DNA of 64,000 nucleotides from Nitrosomonas marina (GTDB lineage Bacteria; Pseudomonadota; Gammaproteobacteria; Burkholderiales; Nitrosomonadaceae): assembly GCF_900111605.1 (NCBI RefSeq), contig NZ_FOIA01000006.1, forward strand, positions 54,127-118,126. Reading direction: 5' to 3'. Under the pieces are notes generated by a model, which saw only the letters and a list, made by a program, of their open reading frames with translations, was not told where the DNA came from and did not search any database. A program made the position numbers and the translations under genes. This document shows positions 13,679 through 23,345 of this stretch, piece after piece. The first letter of the stretch is position 1. Every line of letters starts with the position of its first letter.

Positions 13679-14340
13679 CACAAAAATCCTCCGCAATGAT
13701 TACCTGACGCAGTGATTGTTGAATCAAATCTTGTAAAATCATCAAAAGACTAAACTGCTGGCCAGAAAATATAAATCCCAGTAACGCAACTGCAAAAATG
13801 CGGTTACTACAGCAAGCGCCACAAACAATGTATCCGATGCGTTGTGCGTGATTCAGGAATCGAGCATGTGCGCGCCTGATATCTATCTCGCAGAAAATAC
13901 AATTCCGATTCGGAAATCCGTATTGGCACAGGTTTCGTGCTGATTTTCCGGTCTTTATTACAGTTAAACCATTTTTTGTATCAGTGGATCACATCACTGA
14001 TCATCGGAAACTGTCTGTTACAGTTAATCAAGCAATTTTTATTCCAGTTAGAATTTGTTTATATGTATCAGTTCATTAATAAGTGCGGGCAATAGAAAAA
14101 GTATCGAGTTGTAAACTGCTTCGACACATTGTAGTCAATTTGACGGTTTTGGAAAATAAATGGTAGTTAAGTATCGCGTAAATTTAAGGATCGATTTGGT
14201 TAAATTCAAACGCTTCGGAATAAATGACATGTTCTGCATGACAACATAAGGCAAGTGCGTATAGTCATGAAAAAACGCAGTTATTGCTTTGCTTGGCTGT
14301 GTGTGCGATTACTTTTGAATTTGAAAAAATTCCTGACTAG

Positions 14341-14601
14341 CGCTCTTTCAATATGATATTGCCGGGTTCAGTGCGCTTGTCAGCGCTCATGGCAAGGCGT
14401 GTCTTGCAGGAGTAGTCATTCTATTACCAAAAGACACAACACAGTCCATGGGCGCTGACAAGCGCACCCACCGGGCGTTACCGTGGTGTCCTGCAGCCGC
14501 GTTACAGTACTTGAAAAGGGAATAACCCTTTCCCGTGTACTGTGCCTTGCTGCATAACACCACGATAACGCTGTACCTGACAATATCATATTGAAAGAGC
14601 A
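14341..14601. mobile_element. MITE-like element of nested inverted repeats
   Basis: The 261-bp unit has terminal inverted repeats (about 21 bp plus the flanking CTAG, one mismatch) starting CGCTCTTTCAATATGATATT and is bounded by CTAG at 14337-14340 and 14602-14605. Inside are further inverted arms: 14371-14392 with 14446-14467 (22 bp, one mismatch), 14476-14489 with 14557-14570, and 14504-14510 with 14537-14543. It has no coding capacity. The palindromic CTAG flanks could be a 4-bp target duplication like that of IS5-type elements, which is inference. A truncated copy of its left end lies at 18928. Confidence 0.7.
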
Positions 14602-14605
14602 CTAG

Positions 14606-15156
14606 AAGGGTACAACCATTTTATAGATTACCCTGATTAGTCTGGTTACGGGGACGCTGTTGCGATCAGTGATGAATCGCCTTGATGGTATTCAGGAAGC
14701 TGGAGTTATATTCAAATAAGTTTTCTTTGCACCCATCGGCGCCAGCACCAATACCAGCGGCCCGATTACCTCCCGCTGGTTATGCCCTCTGCATGTTGCT
14801 AGATTGTTGTTTCGGGGGGGCAGTATTAAAGCGCTATAACAGCGCCGGTATCTTGCTATAACCTAAGCAAAAACGGCGCATTATAATCCCAACTGTTTCC
14901 AGTTGTCCGTTTAAGAATAAACCGGCGTTTGAATCTACGGCTGCTTTGGCTAGTCTGTAACCAGCTTTGTCTGCTGTCGACAATCCTTTAAATTCAAGGC
15001 CTGGTTTGACGGCAAATTACTGATGTCTTGAGAAATAACAATGAATGCTGCTTGATCGAAGTTGCCAGCATGCAGTGCTCTGTCGCGGACTGTTTGTGTC
15101 GCCTACAGTCGCCTGCGAGAACGGGATGGCAAGTGACATTTCTTTGGCACCACAAT
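14606..15156. other. Gene-free stretch with a possible coding fragment
   Basis: I see no intact gene. On the minus strand at roughly 14885-15010 one frame reads FAVKPGLEFKGLSTADKAGY and continues in coding style (LAKAAVDSNAGLFLNGQLE) for about 45 codons, without a start or Shine-Dalgarno and closed upstream by a stop. It may be the remnant of a lost gene. The rest is featureless apart from a run of G at about 14813-14820. Confidence 0.3.
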
Positions 15157-15663
15157 TTAGCCATCATTCTCGGTATACCGGATAGCGGTAATCGCATAAC
15201 GTACCCGGCCGGCAGGGCGCTGCACGGTTACTTCGTCATCGAGATGTTTTCTCATCAGGGCACGGCCCACGGGCGAATCCATGCTGATCCAGCCTTTCTC
15301 GACATTAAATTCATCCGGGCCGACGATACGGTAGGTGACGCATTCACCTGTTTCATCCTCGAGCTCGACCCACGCGCCGAAAAATACCTGATCCTGATTC
15401 GAGGGCAGCTGGTTAACCACGATTAATTCATCCAGACGTTTTTGCAGATAGCGAATACGCCGGTCAATTTCACGCAATTGCTTTTTGCGGTAAATATATT
15501 CAGCATTCTCTGAACGGTCGCCTTCGGCTGCGGCTGCGGCTAATGCTGCAGTGACTTCGCGGCGTGTTATCCATAAACCCTTGAGTTCCTGGCATAATGC
15601 TTCGTGACCTGATTTGGTGATATAGGCCGAGCTTTTGGGTTGTGGTGGACGATAGCGTGTCAT
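15157..15663 (-). CDS. greB: Transcription elongation factor GreB
   Basis: GreB enters the RNA polymerase secondary channel and stimulates cleavage of backtracked transcripts. The 168-residue protein has the N-terminal coiled-coil with the acidic tip in EGDRSENAEYIYRKKQLREI near residue 45, a following long helix (RIRYLQKRLDELIVV), and the C-terminal FKBP-like domain (VFFGAWVELEDETGE, then SPVGRALMRKHLDDEVTV). The ATG at 15661-15663 is chosen because MTRYRPPQPKSSAYITKSGH matches GreB N-termini; the upstream extension is unconserved. YIYRKKQLREIDRRIRYL favours GreB over GreA. It is divergent from polX, whose start is 67 bp away. Confidence 0.93.
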   Translation of the reverse strand: MTRYRPPQPKSSAYITKSGHEALCQELKGLWITRREVTAALAAAAAEGDRSENAEYIYRKKQLREIDRRIRYLQKRLDELIVVNQLPSNQDQVFFGAWVELEDETGECVTYRIVGPDEFNVEKGWISMDSPVGRALMRKHLDDEVTVQRPAGRVRYAITAIRYTENDG

Positions 15664-15730
15664 GCGTAATTTTGTAGCATAATGAGAAACGCAAATGATA
15701 GCGTAATAACGAACCAATCAGGAGGTATCT

Positions 15731-17455
15731 ATGCCCCGACATAATGCCGATATCGCCGCCATCTTTGAAGAAATTGCCAACCTGCTTGAAATTCAGGACG
15801 CCAATCCGTTTCGCATACGTGCCTACCGCAATGCCGCCCGTATATTAAACGATCATTCCCGGGATGTCGGTACGATGCTGAGGAAAGGCGAAGATTTAAC
15901 CTGTTTATCGGGGATAGGGAAAGATCTGGCCGCTAAGATTGAGGAAATCGTGTCCAGCGGCCATTGCAGCCTGCTTGATCGGCTGCACAAAAAAATGCCC
16001 GCTACGATTGGTGATCTGTTGAAAATACCTGGAATCGGCCCTAAACGTGTGAAAGCGTTGTATCACGATCTCGCTGTGCAGACCGTCGAACAGTTGTACC
16101 GCGCCGCGCGCGATGGACGTATTCGCGAATTGCCCGGTTTTGGTGAAAAGACTGAACTGAATATTCTGCAGTCCTTGGAAGCGCATGCAAATCAGACGCA
16201 GCGTTTCAAGCTGATAACGGCAGTTCAGTACGCCGAGGCGTTAGAACAGTCGCTTGCAACAGTGTCTGGTGTCAGTCGGGTGACGATAGCCGGTAGCTAC
16301 CGGCGCATGCGTGAAACGGTCGGTGATCTGGATATACTGGTAGCGGCCGAGACTTCGCGTCCGGTGATACAGCATTTCATCGAATACGGCGAAGTCAACA
16401 GAATCCTGTCGGCTGGCGCTACTCGTGCCAGTGTTGTTCTTGAATGCGGCATGCAGGTTGATTTACGTGTTGTTAAAGCAGAAAGTTTTGGTGCAGCGCT
16501 GCACTATTTCACCGGTTCCAAATCGCATAATATCGCTGTCAGGCGCATTGCTCAGCAAAAAGGGCTCAAGATCAACGAATATGGCGTCTACCGAAGCGAT
16601 AAACAGATTGCGGGGCAAGACGAAGAGTCAGTCTATGCCGCGGTCGGTCTGGCATATATTCCGCCTGAATTGCGTGAAAACCGCGGAGAGGTCACGCTGG
16701 CGCAGGTCGGACGTTTGCCGCAACTGGTTGAGCAGAGCGATCTGCGCGGCGACCTGCATGCGCACACTAACGCCACTGATGGACATAATTCGTTGCGAGA
16801 AATGGCGCTTGCTGCAAAATCGTTTGGTTTCGAATATCTGGCGATCACAGAACATTCGCGGCGGCTGACAGTTGCCCACGGTCTCGATCCGCTGCAGCTT
16901 TCACGCCAGTGTGCAGAAATAGACAAACTAAATGCGGAAATGGATGAAATAACGCTTCTCAAGGGAATCGAGGTGGATATTCTTGAGGATGGAAGCCTCG
17001 ATTTGCCGGATAACGTGCTTGCAAAGCTCGATCTTGTCGTCGGGGCGGTGCACAGTAAATTCGATTTGTCCCGCGCCAGGCAGACAAAGCGTATACTGCG
17101 TGCATTGGAACATCCGCATTTTACCATGCTGGCGCATCCGACCGGACGGCTGATTCAGCGACGCGCACCGTATGACGTGGATATGGCGCGTATTATACGT
17201 GAAGCCAGAAACCGTGGCTGTTTTCTGGAACTCAATGCGCATCCTGAACGGCTGGATTTGCTGGATACTTATTGCCAGATGGCCAGAGAAGAGGGTGTGC
17301 TGGTCAGCATCAATTCCGATGCCCACAGTAACCACGATTTTGCCAACCTGCGGTTTGGCATCGGGCAGGCGCGACGCGGCTGGCTGGAAAAAGACGATGT
17401 ACTTAATACACGTTCACTGAAAGCATTACGCCAGCTGCTCAAACAGACAATGTGA
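15731..17455 (+). CDS. polX: Family X DNA polymerase with PHP domain (PolX)
   Basis: PolX is a gap-filling DNA polymerase fused to a PHP metal-dependent phosphoesterase with 3'-5' exonuclease or AP-endonuclease activity in studied bacteria; it acts in base excision repair. In the 574 residues, seen in order: a helix-hairpin-helix rich N-terminus (LSGIGKDLAAKIEEI, IPGIGPKRVKALY), the polymerase catalytic site GSYRRMRETVGDLDILVAAE near residue 195 with its Asp pair, the fingers/thumb region, then a PHP domain from about 335 beginning DLRGDLHAHTNATDGHN, continuing to INSDAHSNHDF near 535. AGGAGG at 15720-15725 supports the start. Confidence 0.95.
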   Translation: MPRHNADIAAIFEEIANLLEIQDANPFRIRAYRNAARILNDHSRDVGTMLRKGEDLTCLSGIGKDLAAKIEEIVSSGHCSLLDRLHKKMPATIGDLLKIPGIGPKRVKALYHDLAVQTVEQLYRAARDGRIRELPGFGEKTELNILQSLEAHANQTQRFKLITAVQYAEALEQSLATVSGVSRVTIAGSYRRMRETVGDLDILVAAETSRPVIQHFIEYGEVNRILSAGATRASVVLECGMQVDLRVVKAESFGAALHYFTGSKSHNIAVRRIAQQKGLKINEYGVYRSDKQIAGQDEESVYAAVGLAYIPPELRENRGEVTLAQVGRLPQLVEQSDLRGDLHAHTNATDGHNSLREMALAAKSFGFEYLAITEHSRRLTVAHGLDPLQLSRQCAEIDKLNAEMDEITLLKGIEVDILEDGSLDLPDNVLAKLDLVVGAVHSKFDLSRARQTKRILRALEHPHFTMLAHPTGRLIQRRAPYDVDMARIIREARNRGCFLELNAHPERLDLLDTYCQMAREEGVLVSINSDAHSNHDFANLRFGIGQARRGWLEKDDVLNTRSLKALRQLLKQTM

Positions 17456-17636
17456 CGCCGTTTGTCAGCGTTACTGGATGAAGATTAATAATCACCGGGT
17501 TCGTTCGGTAACGCGTTTGACTGGTTGTCGGGCTTGACGTATAGTTCGCTCAAACTTGGCGTACAGGATTGTTCTATCCGTTCAATTGAATTTTGTGCAG
17601 TGACAATTACCTCAAACACCCACACCCGTTCTTAAA

Positions 17637-18845
17637 ATGGCATTTCACGAAAACCGCTGGCTGGTAGTGGCAGGCGCGCTGATCATTCAGGTCTGTCTGG
17701 GCGCTATTTACAGCTGGAGTGTATTTGTGAATCCGCTCAAAGACGTTTTTTCTTTTACGACCACGCAGACTCAGGCGATCTTTTCTCTGGCGCTGGCTGC
17801 ATTTGCGCTGGTAATGATTTTTGCAGGCAAATTGCAGGATAAAAAAGGTCCGCGTACAGTAGCAACGCTGGGTGGTATCGTACTAGGGGCCGGATATCTG
17901 CTGGCTGCGTTCAGTGGCGATAGTTTTCTGCTGCTAGCCTTATCAGTGGGTATCATCGGCGGTGCTGGTATTGGTTTTGCATACGTATGTCCCATTGCCG
18001 CTTGTGTCAAGTGGTTTCCTGACAAACGTGGTATGGTAACCGGTTTTGCCGTGGCAGGTTTCGGTGCCGGCGCGTGGCTGTTTGCAAAAATTGCATCCGG
18101 CTTTATCAACGCCTATGGTCTGTCGTCGGCTTTTATGTATCTGGGCATGATATTCATGGTGGCGGTTGTAACAGGTGCGCAGCTGCTCCGCAATCCGCCT
18201 GCTGGCTGGAGGCCCGCTGGCTGGCAGCCGCCTGCGTCGAAATCCGCAACTGCAGTGGCGATGGATTTTGAGTGGCGGGACATGGTCAGACACAGGCAGT
18301 TCTGGAGACTCTGGCTGATGTTTGTATTTGGTGCGGCCGCCGGGTTGCTGGTGATCGGGATATTGAAACCTTTTGGGATCCACAGTGGATTGAGCACTGC
18401 GGCGGCTGCGCATGCTGTCGGTGTTCTGGCCTTGTTTAATGGAGCAGGACGGATCCTCTGGGGCGCGATTTCAGACAGGATAGGCAGGAAAAATGCAATG
18501 ATGCTTATGTTTCTGCTGCAAGGTGTCATGATGCTCGCCCTGATAAAAATGGGATCAAACGAAATGACGCTGTCTATTGCTGCCGCTTGGGTGGGTTTCA
18601 ATTTTGGCGGAAATCTCGCGCTGTTTCCCGCGACGACCGCAGATTTTTTTGGAACCAGACATGTTGGCATCAACTACGGACTCATGTTTACGGCGTATGG
18701 TGTTGCCGGCATCGCCGGACCGATACTTGCAGGCAGTGTTTTCGACATGACAGGCAGCTACCTGTGGGCCTTTATTCCGGCGGGCGTTGCCTGCTTTGCC
18801 GCTGCCGGCATATCGCTTGGACTGAAGCCACCGCAACACGGTTAA
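17637..18845 (+). CDS. OFA-type MFS transporter
   Basis: A 402-residue inner-membrane protein with 12 predicted transmembrane helices, of the oxalate/formate antiporter (OFA) branch of the major facilitator superfamily. Seen: the N-terminal WLVVAGALIIQVCLGAIYSWSVF segment typical of OFA proteins, the MFS loop motif GKLQDKKGPR after helix 2, FAYVCPIAACVKWFPDKRG, and the second-half counterpart GAISDRIGRKNAMM. OFA members exchange small mono- or dicarboxylates, but neighbours (polX, a truncated repeat, a PAS-GGDEF-EAL gene) give no hint of substrate. The ATG at 17637 opens the conserved region; no clear Shine-Dalgarno was found. Confidence 0.88.
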   Translation: MAFHENRWLVVAGALIIQVCLGAIYSWSVFVNPLKDVFSFTTTQTQAIFSLALAAFALVMIFAGKLQDKKGPRTVATLGGIVLGAGYLLAAFSGDSFLLLALSVGIIGGAGIGFAYVCPIAACVKWFPDKRGMVTGFAVAGFGAGAWLFAKIASGFINAYGLSSAFMYLGMIFMVAVVTGAQLLRNPPAGWRPAGWQPPASKSATAVAMDFEWRDMVRHRQFWRLWLMFVFGAAAGLLVIGILKPFGIHSGLSTAAAAHAVGVLALFNGAGRILWGAISDRIGRKNAMMLMFLLQGVMMLALIKMGSNEMTLSIAAAWVGFNFGGNLALFPATTADFFGTRHVGINYGLMFTAYGVAGIAGPILAGSVFDMTGSYLWAFIPAGVACFAAAGISLGLKPPQHG

Positions 18846-18927
18846 TGCTGTACAGAGATGTATTGAGAAGTGAACAAATACTATGCAATGCGTAATTTCT
18901 CAATTGTTTTCAACTGTTCGGCGCTAG

Positions 18928-19021
18928 TGCTCTTTCAACTTGATATTGCCGGGTTCAGTGCGCTTGTCAGCGCTCATGGCAAGGCGTGTTTTGCAGGAAA
19001 TAGTCGTTCTATTACTAAAAG
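18928..19021. repeat. Truncated copy of the 261-bp MITE-like element
   Basis: About 94 bp match the left end of the element at 14341 with a few substitutions (TGCTCTTTCAACTTGATATT start), through the first 22-bp arm and the following 50 bp, then stop. It is preceded by CTAG at 18924-18927 and followed by CTAG at 19026-19029, where the neighbouring minus-strand gene has its stop codon. Confidence 0.75.
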
Positions 19022-19025
19022 AATA

Positions 19026-21956
19026 CTAGCCAAATAAATCCTGTATTTTTACTGCCTGGTTCCGTTGTTTTTTTAGCAATAGAGTAAATTCCTCAGCAGT
19101 GACGGCAGGTGAGTAACGGAAACCCTGTTCGAAATCGCAGCCAATATCTACCAGCAGACGCCGTTGTAATTCGGTTTCCACGCCTTCGGCAATGGTCTTT
19201 ATATCCAGTTTGTGCGCCATGACGACAATGGCGTCTACCAGCGCGCGATCGGTGGTATTGTCGGCTAGTTGCTGAATGAAGGACTTATCTATTTTAAGGT
19301 AATCGATATCAAATTTTTTTAGATAGGACAGCGAAGAGAAACCGGTGCCAAAATCATCAATGGATACTTCTATTCCATCATTCAGAAATTCCAGTAATCG
19401 TTTTTTAACGACAGGCGTGTCTTTCAGCAGCAGGCTTTCGGTAATTTCCACGTTAATGCAGTTGCCTGGCATTCCCTGTTGAATCAGATAATCCGTCAAC
19501 TGATTCTTCTTTAAAGAGGTGAGTTGTGTGGCGGACATATTGATGCTGACTTGCAGGAGATAGCCGAACTGGTTTTGCCATTGTTTGATGTTGGCAACTG
19601 TTGTAGTAAACACCATTTCACCGATTTGTTTAATTAACCCGCTTTCTTCAGCCAGGGGAATGAAGGTATGAGGGCTGATCATGCCGCGTTCAGGATGTTT
19701 CCAGCGCAACAGTGCTTCAGCTTTACAGATCAGCCCATGCTTGAGGTCCAGAATAGGCTGGTAGTAGACTTGTAATTCATTGCGCGATAATGCCTGCCGC
19801 AGATCATGAGTCAGCACCATTTTTTCATATGCTTCCTGCTGCATTGAACGGGTAAAGTAATTGAAACGGTTGCGTCCGGCCAGTTTTGCTGCGTACATTG
19901 CCTGATCTGCGTGCTTCATCAAAGCCTTCATATCAATCCCATCGTCCGGATAGATGGCAATGCCAATGCTGGTGGAAATATAATAATTGGCTTGTTTTTT
20001 GTCGAGCTTGAATGGAATACTCAGTTTGTTAATGATATTTCTGGCGATTGCCTCGATACGTGATTTGTCATCAATTTCCGGCAGAATAATGGCGAATTCA
20101 TCACCACCAAGACGCGCTATGGTATCGGTTTTACGTACGCACGATGTGAGACGCAGGGCGACTTCCCTGAGTAGCTTGTCACCTTTGTCATGACCAAGCG
20201 TGTCATTGATATCCTTAAAGCGGTCCAAGTCAAGAAACAGCAATGACATCTGTTGGTCATTTCGTTGCGATTTTTTGATTTCCCGGGTTAGGCGGTCTTT
20301 AAAAAAATTACGATTAGGCAGTCCGGTAAGCAGGTCATAATTTGCCTGTTTAAATAGCAGTTCGTCCTGTTTTTTCTTTTCGGTAATGTCTGAAAACTGA
20401 CCGACATAACAATACACGCTGTTATCAGTGTTGAGGATGACGCTTATGTTCAGCCATTTCGCATGTACGTGACCGTTCTTGTGGCGGTCCCATATTTCAC
20501 CCTGCCAGTGACCCTCTGTTTGCAGTTTTTGCCACATTTTTTTGTAAAAAGAATTATTGTGACGTCCGGATTGAAAAATTCTGGGATTTTTCCCTATTAC
20601 ATCTCCAGGTTCATAACCGGTAATGCGTGTGAATGCCGGATTGATTGCCTTAATAAAATTATTTTCATCCGTTACCATGATGGCTTCATTGCAAAATTTA
20701 TAAATTGTAGCCGCCATCGCCATGTAGTCTTCGTTTTCTTTTTGCTTGGTGATATCCTGGTAAACGCCGAGTACACCGATTATTTCATCATCAGCGTTAC
20801 GCAATGGTACTTTTGATGTCCGCACCCAGATTGTATCGCCATTGGGCGTCGTTTGCGGTTCTTCATAGTCAAGCTTGGGAACGCCTGTTCTGATCACCTG
20901 CTGATCATCGTTACAGTAGCGCGTTGCCTGCTCTCTCCAATTTAACTGGGAATCTTTTTTGCCGATCATTTTTTCAGGGCAATTTTCTCCGGCATCTTGT
21001 GCAAAGGCGCGATTGCAACCCAGAAACCGGGACTCCAGATCTTTCCAGAAAATACGTACTGGTGCTGTATCGATTACAGTTTTGAGTAAATTGCGGGATT
21101 CAACCAGTGCCTGTTCCTTCTCTTTGCGATCTGTAATTTCAATAAAGTAACCAATTAATTCGGTATGATTGCCTTCGGGGTTTGTGACTGCATAGACCAC
21201 ATCTCTCATCCATAACCAGTGGCCTTTACAATGCTTAAAACGGTATTCGAGGATATGTTTGTTTTGCGTGGAGAAATCACATAAACTGGACATCACTTGA
21301 TACCGGTCCTGGGGATGAATGTGCTCAGCCCAGAAGTCTTGCGTGCTGAGAAATTCCTCAACGGTATAACCCAGCATTTGGGTCAGGTTGTTGCTGACAA
21401 ATGTGGCAGCGTATGGCGGCTCAGCCCTGCAGGTGTAGATGACGGCGGGTGATGAAGAGAGAAGAAATTCCAGTCTTTTGTTAAGTGTGCAAAGTGCAAT
21501 TTCTGTCCGTTTGCGGTCGGTGATGTCGGTGGAGATGCCGCACATGCCAATAATCTCGTTCTGATCATTGCGAACGGGCTTTTTGACGGTCCAGTAAATT
21601 TTTTCTTTACCGGTAGATTTGACGAAAGTTTTTTCTTCCCTCTCTATTGTTTCGCCCTGCTCGATGACATGCCGATCGTTGAGCATCAATTCGTTTGACA
21701 CTCCCAAATCGAAAAAATGACTGTCATCAAAGCCGATAATTTCCTCAAGCGGTTTGTTGAACAGTTCTTTCACAGCCCGGTTTACAAAGATATACCGTCC
21801 AGCGATATCTTTGATAAAAATATAGGTGCTGTTCTGATCCAGAATTGTTTCCATGCCAGAAATCAGGTCCATTGATGGAATTGATAGTTTTCCATCTGAA
21901 TCCGGGTCGGATTGAATCAGAAACGCGGAAATTTTTTCTGGCGGTAAGTTTTTCAT
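19026..21956 (-). CDS. PAS4-GGDEF-EAL cyclic-di-GMP signalling protein
   Basis: A cytosolic multidomain protein of 976 residues that makes and/or degrades cyclic di-GMP. Four PAS/PAC modules occupy about residues 20-560, each ending in an ITDRK- or ITEKK-type linker. A GGDEF domain follows (about 565-720) with an intact RLGGDEFAIILPE active site, and an EAL domain (about 735-970) with AEALLRWKHPERG, DDFGTGFSSLSYLKKFDIDY and TIAEGVETE, so both catalytic sites look functional. No membrane helix is evident, so the input is probably intracellular (redox, gas or ligand). The ATG at 21954-21956 is preferred (AAAGGCG upstream) over one eight codons earlier. Its stop lies at a CTAG next to a repeat fragment. 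Confidence 0.93.
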   Translation of the reverse strand: MKNLPPEKISAFLIQSDPDSDGKLSIPSMDLISGMETILDQNSTYIFIKDIAGRYIFVNRAVKELFNKPLEEIIGFDDSHFFDLGVSNELMLNDRHVIEQGETIEREEKTFVKSTGKEKIYWTVKKPVRNDQNEIIGMCGISTDITDRKRTEIALCTLNKRLEFLLSSSPAVIYTCRAEPPYAATFVSNNLTQMLGYTVEEFLSTQDFWAEHIHPQDRYQVMSSLCDFSTQNKHILEYRFKHCKGHWLWMRDVVYAVTNPEGNHTELIGYFIEITDRKEKEQALVESRNLLKTVIDTAPVRIFWKDLESRFLGCNRAFAQDAGENCPEKMIGKKDSQLNWREQATRYCNDDQQVIRTGVPKLDYEEPQTTPNGDTIWVRTSKVPLRNADDEIIGVLGVYQDITKQKENEDYMAMAATIYKFCNEAIMVTDENNFIKAINPAFTRITGYEPGDVIGKNPRIFQSGRHNNSFYKKMWQKLQTEGHWQGEIWDRHKNGHVHAKWLNISVILNTDNSVYCYVGQFSDITEKKKQDELLFKQANYDLLTGLPNRNFFKDRLTREIKKSQRNDQQMSLLFLDLDRFKDINDTLGHDKGDKLLREVALRLTSCVRKTDTIARLGGDEFAIILPEIDDKSRIEAIARNIINKLSIPFKLDKKQANYYISTSIGIAIYPDDGIDMKALMKHADQAMYAAKLAGRNRFNYFTRSMQQEAYEKMVLTHDLRQALSRNELQVYYQPILDLKHGLICKAEALLRWKHPERGMISPHTFIPLAEESGLIKQIGEMVFTTTVANIKQWQNQFGYLLQVSINMSATQLTSLKKNQLTDYLIQQGMPGNCINVEITESLLLKDTPVVKKRLLEFLNDGIEVSIDDFGTGFSSLSYLKKFDIDYLKIDKSFIQQLADNTTDRALVDAIVVMAHKLDIKTIAEGVETELQRRLLVDIGCDFEQGFRYSPAVTAEEFTLLLKKQRNQAVKIQDLFG

Positions 21957-22158
21957 TTTGCGCCTTTGGAAACATTGCATAGGCTCATCATATGAGGCTG
22001 CTTAGCATGTATTATGATGGTTTTTGAGAAATAATAAAGTGCGCTTTACGGAGATCTTCCTGTTTATACGTTATTAAAAGTTACGATGCTGTCTCAGAAT
22101 CCTTCAATCTCCTTCAGACTGATAGCGTATGCAATGCATTGGAAATAAAACGGCTGGT

Positions 22159-23220
22159 TCATGAAACCTGTTCCGCTAATAGTGGCATGTATTGTATGAC
22201 TTTTCTCTGTTTAAAATCCGTTTTGGTAAAGACGCCACAGTCGAGTATCCAGCCGGAAACCAGTTCCGCGGGTGTAACGTCAAACGCCGGATTGTATATT
22301 TGTGTATCCTGAGTGGCCCAGCAAATGTGGCCAAAAGCGCCAGAAATTCCGGATACCTCGCTTGCTTTGCGTTGCTCGATCGGTATGCGGCTGCCGTCTG
22401 CGCAATGCCAGTCCATGGTGGTGTAAGGACCGGCCACATAAAAAGGAATTGTATGATATTGTGCGAGAACAGCCAGCGAATAGGTGCCTATTTTATTCGC
22501 GAAGTCGCCATTTGCGGCTATTCGATCGCAACCGACAATAATTTTCTGAACCTTGTTCTGCTGCATCAGGTGCCCGGCCATGTTGTCGGTGATCAAAGTG
22601 TAGGGGATATCCAGTTTTTTCAATTCCCATGTCGTTAATCGTGCACCCTGCAGTAATGGCCGCGTTTCGTCGACATACACATGAACTTGCTTTCCCTGCT
22701 GATGGCATTTTCTGATAACGCCGAGTGCGGTGCCAATACCTGCCGTTGCCAGACCGCCGGTATTGCAATGCGTGAGAATATGATCGCCGCTTGCTATCAA
22801 TTCAGCGCCATTTTGAGCAATAGCTTCGCAAAGTGCGAGATCCTCGGTAAACAATTCTATTGCAATACTCAGTAATGCCTCGGGCGATTTATTTGATCGA
22901 ATGCCGGCAATCATCCGGTTCATACATGTCATCAGGTTGACTGCCGTCGGACGGGCTGCATACAGCGCTTGCGCCTCGTTTTCGAGTTGTTTCAGGCACG
23001 TCCCTTTAATTGCCGATTGTCCCAGACCCAGCGCTGCCACGACACCGATCAAAGGCGCCCCACGGACTTTAAGCGTTTTGATGGCTTCAATGACCTCACC
23101 GACAGTAGTGAGCTGAACCCATTTTTCTTTCAAGGGCAACAGGGTCTGGTCCAGAATCCAGAGTTCTGTTTGGTGCGGTGTGTGCGTAAAACGAAGCGCC
23201 AGCGATTCCAGGTGTGTCAT
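22159..23220 (-). CDS. mtnA: Methylthioribose-1-phosphate isomerase
   Basis: MtnA isomerises 5-methylthioribose-1-phosphate (and, in the related shunt, 5-deoxyribose-1-phosphate) to the ribulose phosphate. The 353-residue product is of the eIF-2B-alpha-like fold with normal length. Seen: KVRGAPLIGVVAALGL near residue 55, the catalytic Cys in ILTHCNTGGLATAGIGTALG near 155, and the catalytic Asp in VGCDRIAANGDFANKIGTYS near 235. No mtnK, mtnC or mtnD is nearby; a class II aldolase gene lies 125 bp upstream on the same strand, pointing to the DHAP shunt rather than the full methionine salvage pathway. Confidence 0.95.
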   Translation of the reverse strand: MTHLESLALRFTHTPHQTELWILDQTLLPLKEKWVQLTTVGEVIEAIKTLKVRGAPLIGVVAALGLGQSAIKGTCLKQLENEAQALYAARPTAVNLMTCMNRMIAGIRSNKSPEALLSIAIELFTEDLALCEAIAQNGAELIASGDHILTHCNTGGLATAGIGTALGVIRKCHQQGKQVHVYVDETRPLLQGARLTTWELKKLDIPYTLITDNMAGHLMQQNKVQKIIVGCDRIAANGDFANKIGTYSLAVLAQYHTIPFYVAGPYTTMDWHCADGSRIPIEQRKASEVSGISGAFGHICWATQDTQIYNPAFDVTPAELVSGWILDCGVFTKTDFKQRKVIQYMPLLAEQVS

Positions 23221-23345
23221 GCCTTAAGTTCTCCTGGCTGTAATGTTAAAAGGTCGCGAAAGGGAATTTTGGTATTTATTGTGTGGTATAGCGATTTTTC
23301 CGTTTGCTTTCATTGCTGTTCTGGCTGTTTCACAGGATAATAATG

